Assembly (NCBI GenBank): GCA_934394815.1
Contig: CAKRRD010000014.1
Coordinates: 1 to 59,220 of the forward strand
Reading direction: 5' to 3'
Source: an uncultured Acetatifactor sp.
GTDB lineage: Bacteria; Bacillota; Clostridia; Lachnospirales; Lachnospiraceae
Length of the DNA stretch: 59,220 nucleotides
Shown here: positions 42,908 through 52,307 of the stretch, piece after piece
Layout of the letters: each line of letters begins with the position of its first letter
Position numbering within the stretch: position 1 is the first letter of the stretch
Translations under genes and position numbers: made by a program
The notes under the pieces: model-generated
Database searches by the model: none
What the model saw: the letters and a program-made list of their open reading frames with translations, nothing else
Told to the model about the DNA's origin: nothing

Positions 42908-45900
42908 ATGGGCAACGTAAGACGTATCTATGTAGAGAAAAAAGAGCCTTATGCCGTCAAGGCAAAAGAACTGCACGACGAACTGAAAAACTATCTGGGC
43001 ATCGATGTGGCGAAGGTTCGTGAATTTATCCGCTATGACGTGGAGAATATTTCGGATGAGGTATTTGCAAGAGCCTGCAAGACCGTATTTTCCGAGCCTC
43101 CCGTAGATGATCTGTATGAGGAAACGATAGAGATCCCTGCGGATGCAAGAGTATTTTCCGTAGAGTTCCTTCCAGGACAGTTCGATCAGAGAGCGGATTC
43201 CGCAGTACAGTGCGTGAAGTTCCTCAAGGAGGATGAAGATCCCGTCATCCGCACCGCTGTGACTTATATGATCGAAGGACAGGTGTCCGACGAGGAATTT
43301 TCCAAGATCAAATCTTACTGTATCAACCCTGTGGATTCCAGAGAGACCGGCATGGTGAAGCCGGATACTCTGATCACAGTGTATGACGATCCCGCTGATG
43401 TTGCTGTTTTTGACGGCTTCAGAGATATGGAGGAGAGCAGATTAAAGGCTCTGTATGAATCTCTGGGACTTGCCATGACTTTCAAAGATTTCCTGCATAT
43501 CCAGAAATATTTCCATGATGATGAGAAGAGAGATCCTTCCATGACGGAGATCCGTGTGCTGGATACCTATTGGTCCGATCACTGCCGTCATACCACATTT
43601 TCCACCGAACTGACCGACGTGGAATTCGGCGAAGGCTATTACCGTTCTCCTCTGGAGACCACTTACCAGAGCTATCTGGATACCAGAGAAGAGATATTCC
43701 AGGGCAGAGAGGACAAGTTCGTCTGCCTGATGGATCTGGCACTGATGGCCATGCGGAAGCTGAAAAAAGACGGCAGGCTGGATGACATGGAAGAATCCGA
43801 TGAGATCAATGCCTGCTCCGTAGTGGTTCCCGTGGAGATGGATTACGGCGACCATAGAGAGACCGAGGAGTGGCTGGTATTTTTCAAAAACGAGACCCAC
43901 AACCATCCTACAGAGATCGAGCCTTTCGGTGGTGCTGCCACCTGTCTGGGCGGTGCCATCCGTGATCCCCTGTCCGGCCGTGGCTATGTATATCAGGCAA
44001 TGCGTGTCACCGGTGCTGCGGATCCTACCGTTCCTGTATCCGAGACTCTGCACGGCAAGCTCTCCCAGAAGAAGCTGGTAAGAGGCGCAGCCAGTGGCTA
44101 TTCCTCTTATGGTAACCAGATCGGTCTGGCTACCGGCTTTGTAAAAGAGATCTATCATCCCTCTTACGTGGCAAAGCGTATGGAGATCGGTGCCGTTATG
44201 GGCGCTGCTCCCCGCAGAAATGTCATCCGTGAGACCTCCGATCCCGGCGACATCATTATTCTGCTGGGCGGACGTACCGGCCGTGACGGCTGCGGTGGTG
44301 CTACCGGATCCTCCAAGGTACATACCGATACCTCCATCGAGACCTGTGGTGCCGAGGTACAGAAGGGTAATGCACCTACCGAGCGTAAGATCCAGAGACT
44401 GTTCCGCCGTGAGGAAGTCAGCCGCCTGATCAAGAAGTGTAACGACTTCGGTGCCGGCGGTGTCTCCGTTGCCATCGGTGAGCTGGCAGACGGCCTGACC
44501 GTAGATCTGGACAAGGTACCCAAGAAATACGCCGGACTGGACGGCACGGAACTTGCCATCTCTGAGTCCCAGGAGCGTATGGCAGTGGTTGTAGATCCCA
44601 AGGATGTGGATACTTTCTTAGGCTATGCCCAGGAAGAGAACTTAGAGGCTGTTCCCGTGGCGGTAGTTACCGAGGAGCCGAGACTGGTACTGAACTGGAG
44701 AGGCAAGCCTATCGTAGATCTGAAGAGAGCTTTCTTAGATACCAACGGCGCACACCAGGAGACCAGAGTAAAGGTAGATATTCCTTCCGAAGAAGAGAAT
44801 TATTTCGATAAATGGGCGGTTCCCGCAGTAGGCGAGAAGCTGGAAGAGGGAGATGTGAAGGGTGCCTGGGTGGCACTGTTAAATGATCTTAATGTATGTT
44901 CCCAGAAGGGTCTGGTGGAGATGTTCGACTCCTCCATCGGTGCCGGCAGCGTACTGATGCCTTACGGCGGAAAATATCAGCTGACCGAGACCCAGACCAT
45001 GGTAGCAAAGCTGCCCGTGCTGGAAGGCAAGACCGATACCGTGACCATGATGAGTTACGGCTTCGATCCTTATCTGTCTTCCTGGAGCCCTTATCACGGA
45101 GCTGTCTATGCAGTGACAGAGTCCATGGCGAAGATCGTGGCTTCCGGCGGTGATTTCAGCAAGATCCGTTTCACCTTCCAGGAGTATTTCCGCAGAATGA
45201 CCAGTGATCCCGAGCGTTGGAGCCAGCCTTTTGCGGCACTCTTAGGTGCCTACGATGCACAGATCGGTTTCGGTCTGCCCTCCATCGGCGGTAAGGATAG
45301 TATGTCCGGTACCTTCAATGACATTGACGTGCCTCCCACACTGGTATCCTTTGCAGTGGATGTGGCAAAATCCGGTGACATCATTACTCCGGAACTGAAG
45401 ACCCCAGGCAACAAGCTGGTGCGCTTCTCTATTGACAAAGACGATTTCGACATTCCCATGTATGAGAATGTGGCAGAATTATACAGCAAGATCCATGAAC
45501 TGACCGAAAACGGCACTATCGTATCCGCTTACGCTCTGGATTCCAAGGGTGTGGCAGCAGCCGTAGCCAAGATGGCTTTCGGTAACAAGCTGGGCGTGAA
45601 GATCGACGATGAGGTAACTACTGACGATCTGTTTGACAACGGACTGGGCGATATTCTGGCAGAGATCCCCGCAGACAGGATGGCTGTACTGGAAGAGAAG
45701 GAACTGGATTACACCGTAATCGGTACGGTGACTGAGGAGCCTGCGTTCGTATACGGCGATGTGGAGATCACCATGGAGGAGGCACTTGCTTCCTGGACCT
45801 CCAAACTGGAGAAGGTATTCCCCACCAAGGCTGTGAAGGGTACCGAGGCTGTGAACAGCGATGTCTACAAGGCAGACAGCATCTATGTATGCAGGCATAA

Positions 45901-46705
45901 GATCGCAAAGCCCACCGTATTCATTCCGGTATTCCCCGGAACCAACTGCGAGTACGACAGCACCAAGGCATTTGAGCGTGCCGGAGCCCATGTGGAGACG
46001 AGAGTGTTCCGCAACCTGACCGCAGAGGATATCAGAGAATCCGTAGAGGAATTCGAGAAGTCCATCGCACAGGCGCAGATCATCATGTTCCCCGGCGGCT
46101 TCTCAGCAGGTGATGAGCCCGACGGCAGTGCGAAGTTCTTCGCAACAGCGTTCCAGAATGAGAAACTGAAGGAAGCTGTCATGAAGCTGTTAAATGAGAG
46201 AGACGGTCTGGCACTGGGCATCTGTAACGGATTCCAGGCACTGATCAAGCTGGGACTGGTTCCCTACGGCGAGATCACCGGTCAGAAGGAGGATTCTCCT
46301 ACCCTGACCTTCAATACCATTAACCGTCATATCTCCAAGATGGTATACACCAAGGTTGTATCCAATAAGTCTCCCTGGTTACAGGGCGCTACGCTGGGTG
46401 CTACCTATTGCAACCCCGCATCCCACGGAGAGGGCCGCTTCGTAGCACCGAAGGAGTGGATCGACAAACTCTTTGCGAACGGACAGGTCGCTACCCAGTA
46501 CGCTGACCAGAACGGCAATGTATCCATGGACGAAGAGTACAACATCAACGGATCCTACTGTGCAATCGAAGGCATCACCTCCCCCGACGGCAGATGCTTC
46601 GGTAAGATGGCACACTCCGAGAGAAGAGATACCGCGGTAGCCATGAATATCTACGGTGAGCAGGATATGAAGATCTTCGAGTCCGGCGTGCAGTACTTTA
46701 AATAA
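42908..46705 (+). CDS. purL: Phosphoribosylformylglycinamidine synthase, single-chain
   Basis: A large PurL of 1265 residues that joins FGAM synthetase and glutaminase in one chain. The synthetase half has HCRHTTFSTEL, NETHNHPTEIEPFGGAATCLGG and GGRTGRDGCGGATGSS. The C-terminal class I amidotransferase domain has FPGTNCEYDS, PGGFSAGDE, the nucleophile Cys in LGICNGFQ and the His/Glu pair near PASHGEGR. It catalyses the fourth step of purine synthesis: FGAR plus glutamine and ATP to FGAM. The ATG at 42908 follows GGAGGAGAG. No other pur genes flank it. Codon use is markedly C-ending, typical of a highly expressed gene. Confidence 0.97.
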   Translation: MGNVRRIYVEKKEPYAVKAKELHDELKNYLGIDVAKVREFIRYDVENISDEVFARACKTVFSEPPVDDLYEETIEIPADARVFSVEFLPGQFDQRADSAVQCVKFLKEDEDPVIRTAVTYMIEGQVSDEEFSKIKSYCINPVDSRETGMVKPDTLITVYDDPADVAVFDGFRDMEESRLKALYESLGLAMTFKDFLHIQKYFHDDEKRDPSMTEIRVLDTYWSDHCRHTTFSTELTDVEFGEGYYRSPLETTYQSYLDTREEIFQGREDKFVCLMDLALMAMRKLKKDGRLDDMEESDEINACSVVVPVEMDYGDHRETEEWLVFFKNETHNHPTEIEPFGGAATCLGGAIRDPLSGRGYVYQAMRVTGAADPTVPVSETLHGKLSQKKLVRGAASGYSSYGNQIGLATGFVKEIYHPSYVAKRMEIGAVMGAAPRRNVIRETSDPGDIIILLGGRTGRDGCGGATGSSKVHTDTSIETCGAEVQKGNAPTERKIQRLFRREEVSRLIKKCNDFGAGGVSVAIGELADGLTVDLDKVPKKYAGLDGTELAISESQERMAVVVDPKDVDTFLGYAQEENLEAVPVAVVTEEPRLVLNWRGKPIVDLKRAFLDTNGAHQETRVKVDIPSEEENYFDKWAVPAVGEKLEEGDVKGAWVALLNDLNVCSQKGLVEMFDSSIGAGSVLMPYGGKYQLTETQTMVAKLPVLEGKTDTVTMMSYGFDPYLSSWSPYHGAVYAVTESMAKIVASGGDFSKIRFTFQEYFRRMTSDPERWSQPFAALLGAYDAQIGFGLPSIGGKDSMSGTFNDIDVPPTLVSFAVDVAKSGDIITPELKTPGNKLVRFSIDKDDFDIPMYENVAELYSKIHELTENGTIVSAYALDSKGVAAAVAKMAFGNKLGVKIDDEVTTDDLFDNGLGDILAEIPADRMAVLEEKELDYTVIGTVTEEPAFVYGDVEITMEEALASWTSKLEKVFPTKAVKGTEAVNSDVYKADSIYVCRHKIAKPTVFIPVFPGTNCEYDSTKAFERAGAHVETRVFRNLTAEDIRESVEEFEKSIAQAQIIMFPGGFSAGDEPDGSAKFFATAFQNEKLKEAVMKLLNERDGLALGICNGFQALIKLGLVPYGEITGQKEDSPTLTFNTINRHISKMVYTKVVSNKSPWLQGATLGATYCNPASHGEGRFVAPKEWIDKLFANGQVATQYADQNGNVSMDEEYNINGSYCAIEGITSPDGRCFGKMAHSERRDTAVAMNIYGEQDMKIFESGVQYFK

Positions 46706-46729
46706 ATGGAAAGTTAGTGGAATATCCCC

Positions 46730-46869
46730 GTAGCCCGCGCTGGGGATAAGGACAGCAGACCCGCTCTCGCTTCAAAGCAGAGCGTAGCGGTACATAAGCG
46801 AGGACAGTACCCTCGCTAAGTACCGACGTCTGCTTAGAGTCTGCTGTCCTTACCCCCAACGTGGGCTAC
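46730..46869. repeat. Large branched inverted repeat
   Basis: Arms of 31 nt (46730-46760 and 46839-46869) match at 28 positions. Inside, two further hairpins form a three-way junction: one at about 46761-46790 (CGCTCT/AGAGCG) and one at 46789-46824 (GGTAC...AGCGAGG / CCTCGCT...GTACC). RNA or DNA cruciform folding is expected. Confidence 0.8.
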
Positions 46870-46936
46870 TGGTTTCTTGAAAAAATCCAAAATGATAAAG
46901 TTAGCATAGCTACGAGCCATGCTAAGTCAAACTCAA

Positions 46937-46977
46937 AACAGGTCTCTGTGGTGAAACTGCCAGAGTCCTGTTTTTTT
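46937..46977 (+). terminator. Terminator-like hairpin downstream of purL
   Basis: AACAGG-T-CTCTG pairs with CAGAG-T-CCTGTT around a 12-nt loop, followed by seven T in total. It probably ends the purL transcript after the branched structure. Confidence 0.75.
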
Positions 46978-46985
46978 GAACCGCT

Positions 46986-47193
46986 GTACATACTAAATTC
47001 TGTTTTTCGACTTTCACACATGTATTTTTCTGGTTATAGTACATACCAAATTCTTTATTTTGGCTTTGACACATGTATTTCTCAGACTATAGTACATACC
47101 AAATTCTTTATTTTGACTTTTGCACATGTATTTTTCTGGTTATAGTACATACTAAAAATCGCTTTTTGATTTTCGCGCATGTATTTTTTGATT
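46986..47193 (+). repeat. 53-bp tandem repeats, about 3.8 copies
   Basis: Units start at 46986, 47039, 47092 and 47145, each opening with GTACATAC; the fourth is diverged and partial. Each of the first three carries a -35-like hexamer (TTCACA, TTGACA, TTTGCA) 16 bp before TATAGT; the second (47066-47071 and 47088-47093) is a near-consensus promoter. The sequence is AT-rich with no long open frame of merit. Confidence 0.8.
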
Positions 47194-47215
47194 CAAGCAG
47201 TATCCTACAAGCAAA

Positions 47216-47256
47216 AACTCCAACATGCCGAATACATTATTCCACCTGTTGGAGTT
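47216..47256. repeat. Hairpin near the right end of the element
   Basis: AACTCCAACA (47216-47225) pairs perfectly with TGTTGGAGTT (47247-47256); a GCAAA/TTTGC pairing extends the base. No T tract follows, so it is not a standard terminator. Confidence 0.65.
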
Positions 47257-47319
47257 ACATTTGCTAATATTTATTCCACTAACTTTCTATTTACAACCTC
47301 CCTGTGCTGATAGTACCAC

Positions 47320-47348
47320 TTGTAAAGTCTTGTCAGAATCGGTATAAT
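47320..47348 (+). promoter_or_regulatory. Promoter of the EAL-HDOD gene
   Basis: TTGTAA (47320-47325), N17, TATAAT (47343-47348), just outside the right terminal repeat and 24 bp before the start codon. Confidence 0.68.
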
Positions 47349-47372
47349 ATAGGTAAATTGGGAGGTAAATAT

Positions 47373-48590
47373 ATGCTGCTTACATTAGTACCGCTTTTTG
47401 ATGAAAATATGGCCGTTTGTGCGTACTCCTTTTTTACCCAGAGAGAGAATTTTCTGTTGAATCCTCTGCTGCTTGGGACAGCACAGTTCGATGGGGCATC
47501 CCAGATCACGGGACTGGAGCTGATCCAGAAGATGGGAATTGCTACCCTGTCCCAGGGGAAAGAGATCTTTGTACCGATCAGCAATATCTCTATCTTTGCG
47601 GATATTCCGGAACAGTGCGATGCACCCCATAACAAGATCGTGCTTCTGATCGACAATACGATCCCACCTATCGAGATGTATGTGAACCGCCTGAAGGAAC
47701 TGAAACAGGAAGGCTATAAGCTGGCCATCCGCAAACTGGCTGTCAGTGATTTTGAGAATTACCGAGAAGTTCTGAAACTGATGGACTATGTTCTTTTGAA
47801 TAACCGTAAGATTGCCATTGATAAGGCCAAGATTTATTTTGGCAAGCTGTTCCCGAACATCAGTCTCTGTGCCGGTAATATTGATACCATGGAAGAGTTC
47901 GAACGCTTGAAGGAAACCGGTGGCTACCGTCTGTACGAAGGTAAGTTCTACCGGGTACCCATTACCAAGGGACAGACCGATGTGGTACCTTTGAAGGGCA
48001 ATTATATCGACCTGTTGAATATTGTGAACAGCCCCGACTTCGAACTGACCACGGCAGCGGATATTATCGGACGCGATACGGCACTTACCATTGATCTGTT
48101 GAAGATGGTACAGCCGCTGGCAGTGAATTCCGAGATTACTTCCATTCGACATGCCGCAGCCATGCTGGGACAGCGGGAATTGAAGAAATGGATTAACACC
48201 GCCGTAGCCAATGCCCTGTATGCCGACAAGCCCAACGAAGTTACCAGACTGTCACTGCTTCGTGCGAAATTTGCGGAGAATCTGGCAGAAGCCTTCGGCC
48301 TGAAAGCACAGAAAGACGAGCTGTTCCTGATGGGATTGTTCTCTGTTCTGGATGTGATCCTCGAGAAGCCTATGGCAGAGGCTCTGAAGGTAGTCCATGT
48401 GGCAGGCGAGATCAGCAATGCCCTGATCTATCGGATTGGTGTGCTGGCACCGGTGTACGAATTCATGCTCCAGTATGAGACTGCCAACTGGGCAGAGGTA
48501 TCCAGACAGATGCTGTTGAAGAACATTGATATGGATGCCGTATACGATGCTTATGTATCGGCACTGAAGTGGTATTGCACCGTCAGATAA
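47373..48590 (+). CDS. EAL-HDOD domain signalling protein (YuxH type)
   Basis: A protein of 405 residues. The N-terminal half has the layout of a degenerate EAL domain (LTLVPLFDENMAVCAYSFF, IPPIEMYVNRLKELKQEGYKLAIR), lacking the catalytic Glu-Ala-Leu motif, so cyclic di-GMP hydrolysis is unlikely. The C-terminal half is an HDOD domain (VNSPDFELTTAADIIGRDTALTIDLLKMV, SIRHAAAMLGQRELKKW), a protein-interaction relative of HD hydrolases. Such proteins take part in motility and signalling. The ATG at 47373 follows GGGAGG. Confidence 0.88.
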   Translation: MLLTLVPLFDENMAVCAYSFFTQRENFLLNPLLLGTAQFDGASQITGLELIQKMGIATLSQGKEIFVPISNISIFADIPEQCDAPHNKIVLLIDNTIPPIEMYVNRLKELKQEGYKLAIRKLAVSDFENYREVLKLMDYVLLNNRKIAIDKAKIYFGKLFPNISLCAGNIDTMEEFERLKETGGYRLYEGKFYRVPITKGQTDVVPLKGNYIDLLNIVNSPDFELTTAADIIGRDTALTIDLLKMVQPLAVNSEITSIRHAAAMLGQRELKKWINTAVANALYADKPNEVTRLSLLRAKFAENLAEAFGLKAQKDELFLMGLFSVLDVILEKPMAEALKVVHVAGEISNALIYRIGVLAPVYEFMLQYETANWAEVSRQMLLKNIDMDAVYDAYVSALKWYCTVR

Positions 48591-48729
48591 CCATAGGAAA
48601 TTGTATTAAAAAATATACTTGTATTTTGTATACATTTATGTTATTTTCTTCAAGAACTTGTAATTATATCCTCTATAAATGGGGAGGAATAGTAGCAAAG
48701 GCGCAAACAGCGCGGAAAGGAAATTTCAT

Positions 48730-49344
48730 ATGAAAAAGAACAAGACACTTGAGATGGTACAGTTGGCCGTACTCATCGCTATTATGCTGATCCTGGCGTT
48801 TACACCGCTTGGATATCTGCGTATCGGACCGTTAGCAATCTCCCTGATGACCATTCCCGTAGTTATCGGTGCAATGATCTTAGGTTCTACAGGCGGAGCC
48901 GTACTGGGACTGGTATTTGGACTGACCAGTTTTTACCAGTGTTTCGCAGGAGATCCTTTTGGAGCAGCCCTGGTAGCTATGAATCCGTTCTTTACTTTTC
49001 TGGTATGTATCCCCACCAGAACTCTGATGGGATGGTTGTCCGGCGTGATTTTCAAGGCACTGTGGAAGATCGACAAGACGAAGACCGTATCCTACTTTGT
49101 GACCGGTCTGCTGGGAGCATTTATGAACACCCTGTTCTTCATGTCCACTCTGATGATCTGCTTCGGTCATACTGAGTATCTGCAGAGCATGAATGCAACC
49201 GGAGCCAATCTGTTTATGTTTGCTGTGGCATTCTGCGGTATCAACGGAGCACTGGAGATGCCTATGAGCTGTGTAGTAGGTGGTGGCGTTGCCAAGGCTG
49301 TCAGCGTAGCATTGAAGAAAAATGCAGCGATCAAAGAGCAGTAA
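48730..49344 (+). CDS. ECF transporter substrate-specific (S) component
   Basis: A membrane protein of 204 residues with about six hydrophobic helices. The first helix contains the small-residue pattern that contacts the ECF T subunit (VQLAVLIAIMLILAFTPLGYL). The segment GPLAISLMTIPVVIGAMILGSTGGAVLGLVFGLTSF resembles pantothenate/vitamin S components. It binds a vitamin and pairs with a shared ATPase/T module encoded elsewhere. The exact vitamin is uncertain. The ATG at 48730 follows AAAGGAAA. No known vitamin riboswitch is apparent in the 139-bp upstream gap. Confidence 0.82.
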   Translation: MKKNKTLEMVQLAVLIAIMLILAFTPLGYLRIGPLAISLMTIPVVIGAMILGSTGGAVLGLVFGLTSFYQCFAGDPFGAALVAMNPFFTFLVCIPTRTLMGWLSGVIFKALWKIDKTKTVSYFVTGLLGAFMNTLFFMSTLMICFGHTEYLQSMNATGANLFMFAVAFCGINGALEMPMSCVVGGGVAKAVSVALKKNAAIKEQ

Positions 49345-49394
49345 GCGTATCTGAGATTTGCAGGAATGAAAAATAAATAGCAAAGAAGATAAGT

Positions 49395-49437
49395 CCCCGG
49401 GAGTATGACGAAACGTCATGGCCCGGGGGTTTTGTTT
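49395..49437 (+). terminator. Terminator after the ECF S-component
   Basis: CCCCGGG (49395-49401) pairs with CCCGGGG (49422-49428) over an inner ATGACG/CGTCAT stem, followed by TTTTGTTTT. Confidence 0.85.
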
Positions 49438-49554
49438 TATTAAGGTAATTAATTTATTCAAGAAATTGCCATATTGCCGGATGGTTTGAAAAATGCAGAC
49501 GTTTTACACTTAACGTGCCGGCAATATGTCACGGCACGGAATCGCCGCATGGGA

Positions 49555-50754
49555 TTACAGGGAAGCCCACAGCACCCGCAGGGCATCTGCTGTGGCAGCA
49601 ACATTTCCTTGGATCATGGGAGCGGAGCCGCCGCCCCTAGCCTGAAGGTCACACCGCATGCGGGTGGCCAGTTCCTGACAGTTACAGGAGGAACTGCCCA
49701 CGATAAAGCGGTAACCGTTCGCATCGTTCCCGGCAAAGATGCCGCAGTAGCCGGAATATTTTTCGGTCAGGGAATTCACAGCATTGCGCAGGGCAATGGT
49801 ATCCAGTTCGCCGACGAAGAGAAGTACATGGTTGTTCTCCTCCGGAGAGGGGAGTGTATTCATCTGTACCTTCAGAAGTTCTGCCTGCAGAGTATTGGCA
49901 CGCTCTTTTTGCAGTCTGGCATCCTCTCTGGCCCGGACAACGGCATCGGCTACTTCCGGCTGTTTAGCGGACAGCAGGGAAGAGATGGCCCAGACGGAAT
50001 CCTGTTTTTCAGTATAGTCAGCCAGAGCACGGCCGCCGCAGAGAATATTAATGCGGACACCGCCCCGGTGACTCTGGACATTCACGATTTTGATGAGCCC
50101 AATCTGTCCGGTGCTGTCCACGTGAGGGGCACAGCAGGCACAAAGATCCACACCGGGGATCTCCACGATGCGGACATTTTCCGTCAGGGCCAGTTTGCTG
50201 CGGTAATTTAAGATCGTCAGTTCTTCGGAGGAAGGCCAGCTGATGTTGACCGGAAGGTTCTGCCAGATGTAGGTGTTAGCCTCCTGCTCGATGCGGCGCA
50301 GCTGTTCCAGAGAGACCTCTCCGTTCATATCCAGGGTAACTTCCCTGTCGCTTAAGTGAAAGCCTACATTTTCCAGTCCGAAATGGGAATGCAGTAAGCC
50401 GGAGATCATATGCTCTCCGGAGTGCTGCTGCATGAAATCAAACCGACGGTTCCAGTCCACGTGACCGGTGACCGGAGTGCCGACGGGAAGTTCACAGGCC
50501 AGTTTATGATACAGGATGCCCTGTCCGATGTTGACGTCCAGTACTTCCAGACCGTTCAGGGTGCCTTTGTCGGCGGACTGACCGCCTTCTTCCGGAAAAA
50601 ATGCGGAAGCGTCGAGAACGATCCGGTAATATCCTTCTTCTTTGGCGGGGACACATTCGGTCACCACGGCGGTAAAATCCGTCTGGTGGACATTTTCATA
50701 ATATATCTTACGTGTGCCCTGGGAATTCATTTGTGCATTGCTGATACGATCCAT
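49555..50754 (-). CDS. AlaX-type alanyl-tRNA editing protein
   Basis: A protein of 399 residues in the reverse strand. It has the editing core of AlaRS: an N-terminal beta domain (FFPEEGGQSAD), the zinc motifs QQHSGEHM (HxxxH) and CACCAPHV (CxxxH), then a coiled coil and a C-terminal DHHA1-like domain ending GGGSAPMIQGNV. It hydrolyses Ser- or Gly-tRNA(Ala) in trans, preventing mistranslation. The start is tentative: 50754 and 50730 are both ATG and neither has a strong ribosome site. Confidence 0.9.
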   Translation of the reverse strand: MDRISNAQMNSQGTRKIYYENVHQTDFTAVVTECVPAKEEGYYRIVLDASAFFPEEGGQSADKGTLNGLEVLDVNIGQGILYHKLACELPVGTPVTGHVDWNRRFDFMQQHSGEHMISGLLHSHFGLENVGFHLSDREVTLDMNGEVSLEQLRRIEQEANTYIWQNLPVNISWPSSEELTILNYRSKLALTENVRIVEIPGVDLCACCAPHVDSTGQIGLIKIVNVQSHRGGVRINILCGGRALADYTEKQDSVWAISSLLSAKQPEVADAVVRAREDARLQKERANTLQAELLKVQMNTLPSPEENNHVLLFVGELDTIALRNAVNSLTEKYSGYCGIFAGNDANGYRFIVGSSSCNCQELATRMRCDLQARGGGSAPMIQGNVAATADALRVLWASL

Positions 50755-51118
50755 AGATGTCTGTCCAATCTGTTATAATTTTATCCTGTAAACAATACCG
50801 GACATTCGATGAAGATACGGCGCTGTTACAGGCCTCTGAATGATGATCCTAAAATAGAAAATACATATCTATTCTATATCAGATCCGGTAGAAAAAGCAA
50901 TGGAAAATGTAAGCTTTTACAAAGCTTTGGCAGATTCTCCAAGGAGTGTCAAGATTGCGTCAGGGTTTTTTGTGGGTTTTTATACAGGCCGGCTCTATTG
51001 CGGCACTCATTTTTTTATGATATAATAAACCGATTATGCAGAAGACCATAACAGAAGCATAAAACGTATCATGAGAGAAACACAAACGTCGCGAAAAGCG
51101 GCAGAATGCGAGGAAAGA
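50755..51118 (+). promoter_or_regulatory. Upstream region of carAB with promoter
   Basis: A 364-bp gap between divergent genes. The carA promoter reads TTGCGG (50998-51003), N17, TATAAT (51021-51026). No PyrR attenuator or intact terminator was recognised between promoter and start (about 90 nt). The rest of the gap shows nothing further that I can support. Confidence 0.6.
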
Positions 51119-52306
51119 ATGAAGGCATTTTTGATTTTGGAAGATGGCACGGTGTTCGAAGGAACGCACATCGGTGCAGACAAAGAGATCATCAGTGAAA
51201 TCGTATTTAACACATCCATGGCCGGATATCTGGAGGTACTGACCGACCCGTCCTATGCGGGACAGGCAGTATGTATGACATACCCCCTGATCGGTAACTA
51301 CGGCATATGTAAGGATGACTGTGAGTCAGAAAGACCCTGGCCGGACGGGTTTATCGTCAGAGAACTTTCCCGTATTCCCAGCAATTTCCGCTGTGACTGC
51401 ACGATTCAGGAATATCTGGAGGAGAACGGTGTGCCCGGTATCGCAGGAATCGATACCCGTGCATTGACCAAGATCCTGCGTGAGAAGGGTACCATGAACG
51501 GCATGATCACCACTAACGAAGCCTATGATCTGGACGAAGTGCTTCCGAAGCTGAAAGCATACACCACAGGTAAGGTTGTGGAAAAGGTGACCTGCAAGGA
51601 GAAATATGTGGTAAAGCCCACCACGGATCTGGTGCAGAACGGACCTTTGTCCGGAGCGGCGCGTTTTGATAAGGAAGCCTATGAAAAGGGCGTGAGAGAG
51701 CCGAAGCCCGCACTGGTAACGGAACTTTCCGGACAGGGACTGAAGGTGGCTCTGTTAGATCTGGGTGCCAAGAGAAATATCGCCAGATCCCTGGCAGAGA
51801 GAGGCTGTGAGGTGACCGTATACCCCGCAGGAACTCCCGCACAGGAGATCATTGATGATAATCCCGACGGTATCATGTTAAGTAACGGACCGGGAGACCC
51901 CAAGGAGTGTACCGGTGTGATCGCCGAGATCAAAAAGTTATACGATACCGAGATCCCTATTTTCGCAATCTGTCTGGGACATCAGCTGATGGCTCTGGCT
52001 ACCGGCGCAGATACCCATAAAATGAAATACGGACACAGAGGAGGCAACCATCCGGTAAAGGATCTGATGACCGGAAGGGTATATATTTCCTCTCAGAACC
52101 ACGGATATGTGGTAGATACCGACAAGCTGGATCCGTCCGTAGCGGTTCCCGCATTCATCAATGTCAACGACGGTACCAACGAGGGTCTGTCCTACACCGG
52201 CAAGAACATTTTCACCGTACAGTTCCATCCGGAAGCATGTCCGGGACCCCAGGACTCCGGTTACCTGTTTGACCGGTTCATTCATATGATGAGAGGAGAG
52301 AACTAA
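51119..52306 (+). CDS. carA: Carbamoyl-phosphate synthase small (glutaminase) subunit
   Basis: A protein of 395 residues that supplies ammonia from glutamine to CarB. The N-terminal CarA domain opens MKAFLILEDGTVFEG and contains GIDTRALTKILREKG. The class I amidotransferase domain has SNGPGDPKE, nucleophile Cys in FAICLGHQLMA and the His-Glu pair in VQFHPEACPGP. The ATG at 51119 is preferred (GAGGAAAG site); the longer frame adds a non-homologous 16-residue extension. carB starts 1 bp after its stop. Confidence 0.97.
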   Translation: MKAFLILEDGTVFEGTHIGADKEIISEIVFNTSMAGYLEVLTDPSYAGQAVCMTYPLIGNYGICKDDCESERPWPDGFIVRELSRIPSNFRCDCTIQEYLEENGVPGIAGIDTRALTKILREKGTMNGMITTNEAYDLDEVLPKLKAYTTGKVVEKVTCKEKYVVKPTTDLVQNGPLSGAARFDKEAYEKGVREPKPALVTELSGQGLKVALLDLGAKRNIARSLAERGCEVTVYPAGTPAQEIIDDNPDGIMLSNGPGDPKECTGVIAEIKKLYDTEIPIFAICLGHQLMALATGADTHKMKYGHRGGNHPVKDLMTGRVYISSQNHGYVVDTDKLDPSVAVPAFINVNDGTNEGLSYTGKNIFTVQFHPEACPGPQDSGYLFDRFIHMMRGEN

Positions 52307-52307
52307 G

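Larger units (their letters stand above)
46703..47293. mobile_element. Candidate noncoding (MITE-like) element with terminal inverted repeats
   Basis: About 590 bp without a credible gene, bounded by inverted repeats of about 22 bp with one mismatch: left TAAATGGAAAGTTAGTGGAATA (46703-46724), right its complement at 47272-47293. The left end overlaps the purL stop codon. Inside are a large branched stem-loop, a terminator-like hairpin, 53-bp tandem repeats and another hairpin. Such terminal repeats suggest a non-autonomous transposable element, but no target-site duplication is visible, so an immobile structured region remains possible. Confidence 0.5.

Noticed and set aside
46986..47193. CRISPR array in the purL downstream region
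   Set aside because: The whole 53-bp unit repeats, with no unique spacers, and there are no cas genes.
46861..47267. Short ORFs of 94 and 64 codons within the noncoding element
   Set aside because: They run through the 53-bp repeats, repeat their own sequence, lack ribosome sites and look random.
49474..50211. Forward-strand ORF opposite the AlaX-type gene
   Set aside because: It is the antisense shadow of a well-supported reverse-strand gene and has no homology-like motifs or ribosome site.
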